A stretch of DNA of 64,000 nt, taken from Cephalotus follicularis. Its lineage: Eukaryota > Streptophyta > Magnoliopsida > Oxalidales > Cephalotaceae. A program made the translations under genes and the position numbers. Positions 45,089 to 56,400 of this stretch are shown here, piece by piece (position 1 is the first letter of the stretch; each line of letters opens with the position of its first letter). Below the pieces are notes generated by a model. That model was not told where the DNA came from. It did not search any database and saw nothing but the letters and a program-made list of their open reading frames with translations. The stretch lies in contig BDDD01002020.1 in assembly GCA_001972305.1 (NCBI GenBank), forward strand, positions 366,809 to 430,808, in the 5' to 3' direction.

Positions 45089-45406
45089 ATGCCTAGAACA
45101 AAGCAAACCAGAAGACTAGTTAGGACTTCTGCCCGAGCGTCAACGAGGGTCACGATCGCTGAGTGCCCCCTTGATATGGAAGTGGAGATAGAGGCTTCTG
45201 TCGCCAGGAACCTTAACGTTGCGGCCATGGAAGCCGGGGTCCGAACCCTTAGGGCCCAGTTTGAAGAGTCTTCGCTGGGTCTAAAGAGACTGGGGGAGCT
45301 AGTTAGGGGAAGAGGAGGAGGGGGAGGGGGGAAGAAGAAAAAGAGAGAAGAAGGAAAGAAGGAAGAGGCCTGTACAAAAGTTAGGGTTTGGGGAAGACGA
45401 GAATAA
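45089..45406 (+). CDS. Small basic ORF, possible antisense ORF of the Tat-like element
   Basis: About 105 codons starting MPRTKQTRRLVRTSARAS, preceded by an in-frame Met at 45032. The N-terminus is strongly basic and shares the run RTKQT with the histone H3 tail. A short helical middle (SVARNLNVAAMEAGVRTLRAQFEESS) follows, and a low-complexity Gly/Lys/Glu tail (RGRGGGGGGKKKKREE) may lie outside a real gene. Tat-lineage elements commonly carry an antisense ORF between integrase and 3' LTR. This frame has that position and orientation, about 600 bases from the polypurine tract. It may continue through splicing. No domain is recognised. Confidence 0.35.
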   Translation: MPRTKQTRRLVRTSARASTRVTIAECPLDMEVEIEASVARNLNVAAMEAGVRTLRAQFEESSLGLKRLGELVRGRGGGGGGKKKKREEGKKEEACTKVRVWGRRE

Positions 45407-45410
45407 GTGT

Positions 45411-46600
45411 TGTCACCCCCATTAAATATTCATAAACAAAACATGGCGACAGGATTAAGTGTCATCGCTTTATAGCCATCGCCATTGTCGTTATTCCTTG
45501 TAGTGGATCAACCATCCTTTTCAACAAGCTGACATCGTGCGCGTTACTCAGGATTACTTATGTCATTTGTATCTAATCTATGACTAGGTTGATTTTAGAA
45601 TAGAGCTCACCACTGCTTGATAATACGAGTCATTGGTGATAAGAACATTGGGACCAAATGAGGATTCATCCATCATCATATCTTCATACTTGAGTATCTT
45701 TCTAGCAGCGCCATTCACCATATCAATCTAAGCCTAATTAACCATATCAAACTCGGCCCATTCATCATTATTTACCTTGTACAAGTCCTTCGTCGTCTTG
45801 TTAAATTGTTCTTCCTCGTTAGGTGTCATCCGAGTCGTTAAACACAACTTCCTTCAAAATTTTAGCTTGACCCCTCTATTCGAGTTTATCTTGTACCTTC
45901 TTCTAATTTCTTCATTGATCTATCCTGCCTCTTCGAGCGTTAACTGCAATCATTCCATCTTAGTAGCACAACCTCTTCTCCAAACATCCTCCTCATAGTA
46001 TTAATTATTTTGAATTTTATGCTTTGGTTTAGTAATTTATTTTTAAAATATATGCTTTATACTGTCCTTAAGTTTTATGGTATTTTATGAATACTCATTG
46101 AGAGTATAAATAGCTGAGTCCCATATTAATTTTAAAAAAGGGAAAGTAAATATGTTATATCGTCTTAGATGCTGGATCAGGTTTTGGTGATAGATCACCT
46201 AAAAACGATATGCCTACGATTTATATTTTACAAATTCGACTGTTCAATTTAATAATCTATATATGTATATCATATATATTAATTTTGAAGAGAATTGAAA
46301 TTCTCTAACTATTTCATTTTTATATAACAATTAAGCTAGTTTTTTACGTATGTAGTTATAACGACCTAAATTATTGCATGAAAATATTCAACCGACTTAA
46401 AAATTTATAGATATGATCTATGTATATAGATTATCAAACCCAACAATCAAATCAATAAAATATAAATCGTAAACATATAATTTTTTGATGATCTAACAAT
46501 TAAATCTGATCCAATATATAAAGTGACTCAGGATTTTCAATTTTCACGGTTAAAAATTACCACTCATTTAAAACCCAATATTCACAACAGTTTCATAACA
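45411..46600. other. AT-rich intergenic stretch
   Basis: I see no gene, RNA gene or clear repeat here. Short open frames have no family resemblance. Confidence 0.4.
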
Positions 46601-46639
46601 AATCCAACTTGTGACGTGACTCTCAAATTATGGTAATCA

Positions 46640-46790
46640 TAGTAATAAAACATAAAATCCGTGGGCGAAAGAACAAAACAAAGCAAAGCAACGTCCGATT
46701 GGCTGTTAACGGGTCCCACGTAGACCTTACAGGCTCTTACCAGGTCCCGTGCTTACTCTGGTTATATAGCAAGACTCTTCTCTCTTCTCT
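46640..46790 (+). promoter_or_regulatory. Putative promoter of the PICC-like gene
   Basis: A CCGATTGG box (CCAAT type) near 46695, a CCCACGTAG element near 46716 and a TTATATAGC TATA box at 46762-46770 are followed by a long CT-rich leader. This layout is typical of plant polymerase II promoters. Assignment to the coding exons starting at 53429 is inferred, because no other plus-strand gene lies between. Confidence 0.5.
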
Positions 46791-46794
46791 TTCA

Positions 46795-46950
46795 ACTTTC
46801 GTATTCTCTTCATTATTTTTCCTCTCTCTCCCGCACATTCACGCGGACGCACCCCCCACACTAAAAATTCCTTTTTTCGTTATTTACTTTTCAAAACAAA
46901 AGCAAAAGCAAAAGACCTTCTCTTAAAGCTAAAGATATCATTCTCTTCAG
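46795..46950 (+). other. Probable non-coding first exon (5' leader)
   Basis: CT-rich sequence ends TTCTCTTCAG and is followed by GTAAGTAA, a near-ideal splice donor at 46951. No good start codon occurs in it. If it belongs to the PICC-like gene, a leader intron of about 6.4 kb follows, with possible acceptors at 53340, 53386 or 53410. It could instead be left from another transcript. Confidence 0.45.
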
Positions 46951-48850
46951 GTAAGTAATATCTCTCTTACATGTATATCCTACAAATGTTTGTAGCTGTG
47001 TTTTCTTTAACTCGCTTGTGTTGTGTTGTGTTCCTCTGTTTGTTTACTGTTTTTTGCTTCTTTTTTTATTGAGAAATAAGATGTAAAGTGTCCTTTTTTT
47101 TGGAGTTTTGATGATATATATACTCTAGTTCTCTATGATGTGATGGTTGTTTATGTTTGGGATGATATTTGGGATCGATTCTCATCAGAATTAGTGTACG
47201 GATCAGATGTAATCAAATTATGGGAATATGATTTGTGATCTTAAAGTTTACAATCGGATCGCTTCGATCACTCATCAAAATCTTTGAAAGTATGCATGTT
47301 TATCCTTCATTTATTTGGACCTTTCATTTCTTTTTTTATTTGAAACTTACATGCGTTGAATTTCTGGTTGGATAGATTCACCAGTGTATAAAAAGTGAAA
47401 GAAAAAGAAAATTATTTTGTTACTTTCGAATTTAGTAAATTTTGAGAGTCGAATCATATTAGATCGTTTTTTTTTTTAATTGCTGCTGGTTTTTGGTGAG
47501 ACTTTTAAACCCCCGAAAGTGTTGATCGTTTATTTTTTCTCTTTATTGCGGCTGGTTTTTGGTGAGATTTTTAAAGCTCCGACAGTTTCGATTTTGATCT
47601 TAATGGGATCTATGCAACGTGCAATTAATAATTTATTCACATTTACCTGTATTAAAAGTTTTTTTTGGGTTCTTTAAGCATTTTTTTTTTAATGTTTTCA
47701 TTTATTAGTTGATTGTATATTCTGAAATTAGTTTATTGTTATTTTCTTGTGGAACAAGCGAAAATTGGTGGGCAAATAGTTCGTAATTTTTGTTTGAGTA
47801 ATATTATTATTTTTTTAAGTATTTATCTTAAATTTTGTATTTTAAATGATAACATGTATACATTAATGTGTATACATCATTATTTGACAAGTATCACATC
47901 ACACAAATTCAAAACAAACACTTACCCATTCATAGTTCTCCATTTGACACATAAATTTAAATTTTTGTCTTTTCATTTTTATTTTTTCCGGTAACGTGTG
48001 TTGTTTTTGTCTTTTTTTTTTATTTTAAGAAAATGCATTTTCTCCCTTAAATCTGTTTTAAATAAATTTTATAAATTTAATTAATTGTTACGCTAATTTA
48101 TGTATAAAAATTATGTTATTTTTAAATAAATTAAATATATGTAATTATTTCATATTTTAATAATAATCTTTATGATTATAATTGTAATAACTTAATTATT
48201 GAAATTGTTATAAAAAAATAAAATAATTATAAATATTTAATTTAAAAAATGAATCGTTTAAATCTAAATTTAATAAAAAAAATATGAATTAAAAAAAAAG
48301 TAAGTTGTATTTTATTTTAAAGCACTTCCGATAATTAGCTGGGAAGTATAAATCGTGTAAGATTTAAGCTGCGAGCTGTCACGTCTGTAGCTTTCAAATT
48401 GCAATACATTAAAACAAAATTAAAACAAGAGATGGGGTTCGCTTCGCCTACTTTGGTGGGCCCATAATCATTTTTTTAATGAAAATTTGCAACTCTTATC
48501 TCATCTAGTGCTCTAATTTACAATCGACGGTCGTGATGGAACTATGGGGTAGTATTGAAAATGGGAGTTAATCAGTTGGATAACGTGCTTGTCGATTTGT
48601 TCTAGTCCAAGAAAAATTCTTAGGTGCATTAGTAGTAGTATTGTCATTTGGGTCTTAGTCCAATAATATATAATCACCTGATATATTTAGTACAAAATGT
48701 AGGTTTTGTACGAAATCACTTGATACATTTACGTCTCATCTGGTTTGGTTAATCATTTTAGTAGGAATATAATCATATTTATAGATATTTTATTTTTAAA
48801 AATGTCTTTCTCACGATAAACTAAATTCTTATTTGATTTAATAATATTGA

Positions 48851-48896
48851 TTTCAAAGAATGTTTCTTTGATTCCAAAGAATGTTTCTTTGATTCA
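48851..48896. repeat. Tandem repeat of a 22-bp unit, two copies
   Basis: CAAAGAATGTTTCTTTGATT occurs twice in succession, and the unit is itself a near-palindrome. It lies in a stretch with AAACATTTTCAAGAATG-type inverted segments up to 49230 that may mark a decayed small DNA transposon. Confidence 0.6.
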
Positions 48897-51319
48897 ATAT
48901 GAAAATGTGATAAATAAAAATTTCATAATATTTTTATTATATAAGTATACATAAATATTTGTGTGTGTATATATAAACATAAATAATTAATGTATGTCAC
49001 AAATAATTAATACATGTCATAATTAATATTCAAGAGTATAATGGATAATTAATATTTTATTTTCATGAAAATATTAAATTCTTACCATTTTTTGTGGGAA
49101 TCCCTTGTCTATGTTTTGTAGAAGAATAAAACATTTTCAAGAATGTTTTAGAATTTCTTAAACCAAATTCGGTATATGAGAGAATTTTATAAATAATCTT
49201 GAAAATGTTTTATTCAAAGGAGAATGTTCCGAGCAAAACGTATCCGTAATGAATACAAGATCTTCACTCGAGCTTATAAACAATTTAATGGTGACACATA
49301 TACGTGATTACGTGCACTGTAGTTGGTTTTGTTCTTACATGTACAGTGTGTCACGTGATCATTTATTTAGTAAGTAATACTCAAATATGTAAACTTATAA
49401 TTATTAAATAATTTAAAAATAAATATCATTAATTATATTTATAGGATTTTATATTATTGAAATGCATATAAGAATTTCGTTGTGCTTTTGAGTCATGATA
49501 TAAAATACCGCTTAGTATTCAAATAGGTCTGTTCATATTATATTTTTGTCTTGTTGTGCCATCGCAACCTCATCATTCTTTTTCTTTTAAAATTACAAAT
49601 AACTTGGAAGTAATCCTTCATATCTACTGTCGTTAGCCACATACTGAAATAATGTTTGTGATCAAACATAGGTTATGATAATCGGTGTCAATAATATATA
49701 GATTTGTTGAAAAATATTATTTTCAAACTGTGCCAAAAGTTTATAACTCATGTGGTTGACCCGTTTAGATTAGCATTCCCATTTATTCATCTTTTTTGGG
49801 AACCAAGTTTCAATATAAAACCCATTAACTTAAATAGTTAGACCTAGATTTTCAGTGACTAAAAATATGTCACAATATGGTCAACATTCGGCGACATTCT
49901 CATTTTTTGGTTTTCAGTTGTAATTTTTAATTTTTTCAAAAAACAAAATCATGTTTGATAAAATTGTTTATGTTTTCGTGTTGGAATTGTGGTCAAATTT
50001 TAGTTTAAAAAATAAACATAATTTTGGTGTTTTCAACTATTTTCGTAATAAAATATATAAGTAACAACTTGAATGGAATTTTTATTTCACTCAATACCTT
50101 TACAAACATACCAATATTCTTGGTGATTTGGTGAACTGGTTCGTGTTATTCATCAGGTTAATCTTGCAGTTTAACCTGACAAAATTGATGCGACCCGATT
50201 TAATTTGGGATTGACCAAGTCTAGATTGGATCGATCGACTCTGTCTTGATCGGATCGGTTCAATTATTTTTGTTTTTGTTTTTGTTTTTTTTAATAAATT
50301 ATAAATCAAACTATTGTTTGACTTATGATCCAATAGATCTAGAGTATTAATTGAGTCAATCACACTTCTAATAACAAAGCCTTGGGAAAAAAAATGAACT
50401 CAATCAATTTATGTGAAAATAAATGTTAATACAAGTCAATTGTGAGTAAACGTAAAACAAAACTGCGATTTGTATTTTCTTTCTCTTTGGTTAGTACGAA
50501 ACATGTTTTTATTTTATCAACTTTGAACAAATTTAGAATTATCAAACATATTTCTGGTTTTTAAAATTTTGAAAATAAAAAGTAGAAAAATAGAAACTAT
50601 ATAAAACGAGACTTTAATTTTCTATTACAAAATTAAAATCAATGAGTGTTCAACCATGAAAAATAAAGTAAGGTCGATTGAGAAAGAAGTTGAATAAAGC
50701 GGTAAAATTTATTGTCAAAACTAAATAAATGAAATCCATGCGAACTCATTGATTAGCTCAACGCCACGTGGCATAACAGTGAGTGCTGGACAGCTGCAAC
50801 TGTTCTTAGTAGTTCTTCGTTCACTCTTTATATTTTGGGAATAAACATCTCATTTATTAATAAGATTTTTTCAAATTTTACGTGAAATAACATTTTCATA
50901 ATTAATTGAGATAAGATAAATTATCACTACAAATTTTTTAATTTATCATCTTATTTTACATTATTTAATGAAATGTATTAATTTCAAAACTTCATTTAAT
51001 ACATTTTATTGATTGATAAATTAAAAAGTTTATAATAATTATAATTATGCATCTTTTTTAAATATGTGAATCAGACTCAGACTCAAACACGAGAAGAATT
51101 ATAGAAATGCTGCAAAATAACCTGAATCAAATTAAAAAACACACAAGACAGCCTGACACGTAGAATTTGGTTCCTGAAATAGTTGCTGTATGTGTGCCGT
51201 TATGAATATGTTTAATTTTGTTTTGTGGATACCCTTTGGTTCGCGACACAGTATCCCGTGTTCAAAACTTCAAATCATGGATGGAAAGTGGAAACTACAT
51301 GTTGCTGACACTTTATTCT

Positions 51320-51515
51320 CCTACTCGTTAACCGGAATCCAAATCCTCTGCAATAATTACATCCGTAATTATTGCAGTTTCAGCTATTGAATTAAAATCT
51401 AATGGTTATAAATACACCAGCTCAGAAAATGTATTTTCTGATATGTAATTCAACAGCTCTCTACAATAATTGTACCTACAATTATTGTAGAGGAAATGGA
51501 TTCCATTAACCGTTG
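51320..51515. mobile_element. MITE-like foldback element
   Basis: The left arm (GTTAACCGGAATCCAAATCCTC from 51327) pairs with the right arm (ending GGAAATGGATTCCATTAAC at 51510). Each arm carries its own small hairpin: CTGCAATAATTAC..GTAATTATTGCAG on the left and CTACAATAATTGT..ACAATTATTGTAG on the right. The centre TCAGAAAATGTATTTTCTGA is also nearly palindromic. The whole of about 190 bases can fold into one long hairpin. Family and target duplication were not determined. Confidence 0.65.
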
Positions 51516-53428
51516 AGATTGTTTTATTCAGTTGATCCAATATGGATGTAACGTGAGATTTACTAAAACACTGAAATCTTAACGATAAAAAATAGGTATT
51601 AGTTAGTACCAGATTTATTTTCAACTATGACTATTACGGATAAAAAATTTAAAGATAATGCCCCACAAGAAAAAGACTTGCATAAAGTCCTAGTGTTCTT
51701 GACTAGTTCTATGGAGAACACATAAATATAGAACCAAGAAAACACAGAAAGATAGAAAGACACAAGAAAAGTCTGGTTTTTGTCTTTGTGGAAACAGTAA
51801 GAGAGAGAATAGAGGAATATCTGTGCTGCATTTGTGTGACTTTTGTCTTAGAGGTTACTTTTAATTTTAGTTTTATAGAGTTTAATTGAAAATGTATTTC
51901 AAGGTTCAATTACCATATAAATGGGAGAGATTAAAAAAAACGGATGTGTCACTTATAAAACTATCTAAAACTGTTACATTATCTTTAAATCCAATGACAT
52001 TCAACTTGTATATAAGTGAGTGTTAATCAGCTTAAGTGATAAGGACATTCTTAGTTGAACATAGGATCCATTTTGTATGAAAGCATCCATCTATACTTGG
52101 AATTGAAAAGATTTAAGGAAAGAGAGGATTACCACCTATTGTGTAACCCATCATTTTTCGAATAAAATATACTTGTATATAGAAATGATTCGAAATTACT
52201 TTTGAAAAAGATGGATTCCTTAAATACTCAATTGGCTTATATGAAAATGGGGCCATATAGTCTAGAATAAAATAGATACATGTTAGTTCCTATCAGTAAA
52301 CGGAGTTAAAAAGTCAAATGACACAGGGACTAAAGTGTCCGATCAACACTTATATTTAAAGACTAATGTCTTTATAATCAAACTTCAAAAACTAATTTAT
52401 GCTTTATCCTAACGGAATTGTTAACGGTCAACAAACAAAGGGACTGATGCGTCTAATCAACGTTTATAGTCAGGGACTAAAAATGCATTTGTCATATATA
52501 AGTGTCCTAACACGTATACTATAGAGAGTTTTGAATATTTTACCTTAAGATATATCATGCACTTTTTCTTATATTTGCATCACAAAATATAAAAGATTTT
52601 CAAAATTTTGCTAGAGCCATTCCTTAGAAGATCCGTTTATGGTAACCCTGCCCTCCCTCAATTCACCTAATTGTAGGTGTAGGCGGAAACTTTTGTGGAA
52701 AATCAAACTCAAGATATGGTGTTCAGCTACTAAGGTCTTTACCACATGAGACTAATTGACAGACACGAAAAATCAGTTAATTAAATATCTATGAACGTCA
52801 TAAATAAATATTTCTACCTTACTAGAAATTAGGTGCATATGATATGTGTATATAGAATATTGAATCCAATATTAGTTTAGCAAAATATAGATCAAAATAA
52901 AAGTTACGAAGATGTGTGAAATATATTGATATTCCATCAAGTATGGTTGAATCCTCAAAAATGATATTAGTAACATATGAGAGGTGTAGTAAATATATAA
53001 AATATGAAATGTTATCTAAACAGTGAAAAGAATAATAGTTACATCAGTTTTTTTTTTCTTCTAACCTAATTCCACTAGTTAGATTACACACTATGCATTT
53101 GCAATGTCAGCTCATATGTTGCTAACAACATTATTGATTGAATCCTGCTTCTTTACTTCTTTATTTATTTGTGTGTTTATATATATTGCTCTTTTGAGTT
53201 GGGCATCTTTGATTTCATGTTTGTTTTCGAATTATTATGCAGTTACTAGTTCTAAAATTAGGTGTTGGTTAGAAAATCTTTTTTTTCCTCCCCTCTTGTA
53301 ATCTCTTTTGATATATGGTTAACAATAATATCCAATTTAGCTTATGTATTCGAATTAATTCAAAATTAGCCCTGAACTTATGACAGTCAAAGTGGAAGAT
53401 ATCTACATAGGAGCAAATTGATACGAGT

Positions 53429-56400
53429 ATGGAAGAAGGTGGTACACAAGTGAATTCTGAAACCCTAGTAATGAATCCCAATGAAAACACTCAGAGTGTT
53501 GTGACTCCACTTAAGGTAAACACTTGTTTGTAAAATTCTGTTAATTCAGCAATTTGTTCACATGAGTGCACTTTAATGGTTGAAAAAGTTTAATTTTGAA
53601 TGAAGCATATAAGAAATTTTATTAGAAAAGTTCAATATGAAAGAAGCATATAAGAAAATTTATTAAAATGTACATTAACTTTATAGTGCAAACACGCTTA
53701 GAAAGTTTTATTCCTGATTGATGTTCCATTACAGGTGACGATTGGAGACATGCCACAAGTTGAGAAAGAAGGAAAGAAAGAAGAGGAGGAAACTGATGGA
53801 GAATTCATTAAGGTGGAGAAGGATTCACTAGATGTTAAGGATGGTTCACACATTGCTGAGTCAACATCCACAGAGGACATCAAGTCTTCTGTCATAGAAA
53901 GAAGCTTCATGAGTTCGAGCAGAGGACTACTAGAAGCACAAGAGAAAATGAAGGAGATTGAGCTTGAATTGGAAAGAGTAGCTAGTGCATTAAAGCATTC
54001 TGAATCAGAAAAAGCAGTGCTACAGGATGAGGTGTTGTTTACGAAGGAGAAATTGGATGAGAGGGAAAAGAAATTCGAATTGCTTGAACACAATCACAAA
54101 ATGTTGCAAGATCAGATGATTCAAGCCGGGGAGAAATACAGTACGCAGCTGAACTCTTTGCAAGAGGAATTGCAAGCTCAAGAAACAAAGCACAAGGAAC
54201 TAATTGAGACGAAGGAGGCATTTGATGGTCTCAACCTTGACCTTGAAAACTGTAGGAAGAGGATGCAGGAGTGGGAGCATCAACTGCAATCTTCTGCTAG
54301 TGAGGTGAGGAAGTTTGAAGACTTGCACAAGCAAAGTAATTTACATGCCGAATCTGAGAGACAGAAGGCTTTGGAGTTTGAGAGGCTGCTTGAATTGGAG
54401 AAACAAAGCGCAAAAGAAATTGAAGAGAAAATGACCTCCCTACAGGAAGAGCTCAAGGTCCTACATGAGAAGTTGGCTGAAAACCAGAAAGTTGAAGAAA
54501 CACTTAAAAATACTGCAGCAGAACTTTCCACAATTCAAGAAGAGTTAGCAATCTCGAAATCACTTGTGGTTGACTTGGAGAAAAGACTCTCCTTAAAGGA
54601 AGCGTATGTAACTCAACTAACTCAGGAATCGGAACTGAGCAAGGCTTCAGAATCTCAGGTGAAGCAAGATTTGTCAGCACTTGAGAATCTGTTGGCTGCA
54701 ACTAAACAAGAACTGCAAACGAAGATTTCTGAGTTAGAAGGTACTGATTTGAAGCTGCAAGAGGAAGTCAAGGCAAGGCAATTAGTTGAAGCTGGGGTTA
54801 CAACCCAGGAAGCACAGGTCTCAACTTTACGGGAACAATTGGAAAAATTAATCAAAGAAAAAGAAGCTCTTGAGGCAACCATAACAGATCTCGCTAGTAA
54901 CGCAAAGCAGATGAAGGAGTCCTGCAGTGATCTCGAGGAAAAATTGAAGGTATCAGATGAGAATTTCTGTAGAACAGATTCTCTTTTGTCTCAAGCTTTG
55001 GCTAACACTGCAGATCTTGAACAAAAGTTGAAGTCTCTTGAAGAACTTCATAATGAATCTAGCTCTACAGCAACAACTGCTACTCAAAAGAATCTTGAGC
55101 TTGAGGATATAATCAAAGCTTCACATGAAGCAGCAGAAGAGGCAAAATCACAACTGAGAGAGCTTGAGACAAACCTCAAAGCGGCAGAACAGAGGAATGT
55201 TGAGCTTGAACAACACTTGAATTTGGTCGAACTGAAAAGCAGTGATGCTGAGAGAGAAGCAAGAGAATTTGCTGAGAAATTATCCGAACTTTCCAACGCA
55301 ATTAGAGAGGTCGAAGAAGAAAAGAAGCAGCTGAATGGAGAGATTCAGAATTACCAGGGCAAAATAACTGATCTGGAAGCTGCCCTAACCCAATCAACAG
55401 TGCAGAGTTCTGAGCTTCAAAAAGAGTTGAAAATTGCTGTTGAAAAATCTGCTGAACATGAGGACAGAGCCAATATGAACCATCAGCGGAGCCGTGAACT
55501 AGAAGATCTCTTTCAGGGATCTCATTCCAAACTAGAGGATACTGGCAAAAAGGTGAACGAGCTTGAGTTGTTGCTTGAAGCAGAGAAGTACAGAATACAG
55601 GAACTTGAAGAACAGATAAGCACGTTGGAAAAGAAATGTGGGGATTCCGAAGCAGATTCCAAAAAATACTCTGATAAGGTATCCGAAGTTGCTTCAGAAC
55701 TCGAGGTACTCCAAGCAAGAGCATCAGGCCTTGAAATTGAACTGCAGAGAGCCAATGAGAGGGAGAGGGAGTTGACAGAATGCCTCAATGTTGGTACAGA
55801 GGAGAAAAAAATATTAGAAGAGTCATTAAAAAGTTCCAATGAGAAGCTAGCTGAAGCAGAAAATTTATTGGAGCTGTTAAGGAATGAATTAAATCTGACA
55901 CTAGAAAAGTTAGAAGGCATTGAAAAGGATCTGAAGGCTGCTGAAATGAGAGAAAGAGATGTAATGGAGAAGCTCAAATCAGCTGAGGCACAGTTACAAG
56001 AACAAGGAAGAGCCTTGGAGCAAGCAACTGAAAGAATATCAGAGCTTGAATCTTCATATGAATCACTAACTAGGGATTCGGAGGTTCAAATTCAAGAAGC
56101 ACAAGCAAACTTCAACAACAGGGATTCTGAAGCAAAATCTCTTGAAGATCAAGTGAGTGTCTATGAAGAGAAGATAGCTGAAGCAGCTGAAAAGTCTGCA
56201 TTCATGAAGGAAGAATTGGAGCAGAGTTTGACGAAATTAGCTTCTTCTGAAAGCGCAAATGAAAAACTCAAAAACCAGATCTTGGAGGCAGAAAATAAAG
56301 CTTCTAATTCTCTGTCTGACAATGAACTGTTAGTTGAGACAAACACTCAGCTGAAAATCAAGATTGATGAGCTTCAGGAATTGCTAAATTCGGCAACTTC

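Larger units (their letters stand above)
46951..53410. other. AT-rich interval, probable leader intron
   Basis: No coding sequence is supported. It contains a 22-bp direct repeat (48851-48896), a foldback element (51320-51515) and a stretch at 52270-52500 with GGGACTAAA/GGGACTGATG repeats resembling a decayed dispersed repeat. Very AT-rich stretches occur at 48000-48300 and 50880-51050. A pyrimidine tract at 53278-53300 precedes the PICC-like coding exon. Confidence 0.45.

Noticed and set aside
46630..46926. 98-codon plus-strand frame
   Set aside because: It covers a promoter with CCAAT and TATA boxes and a CT-rich leader, which explains the sequence better than coding.
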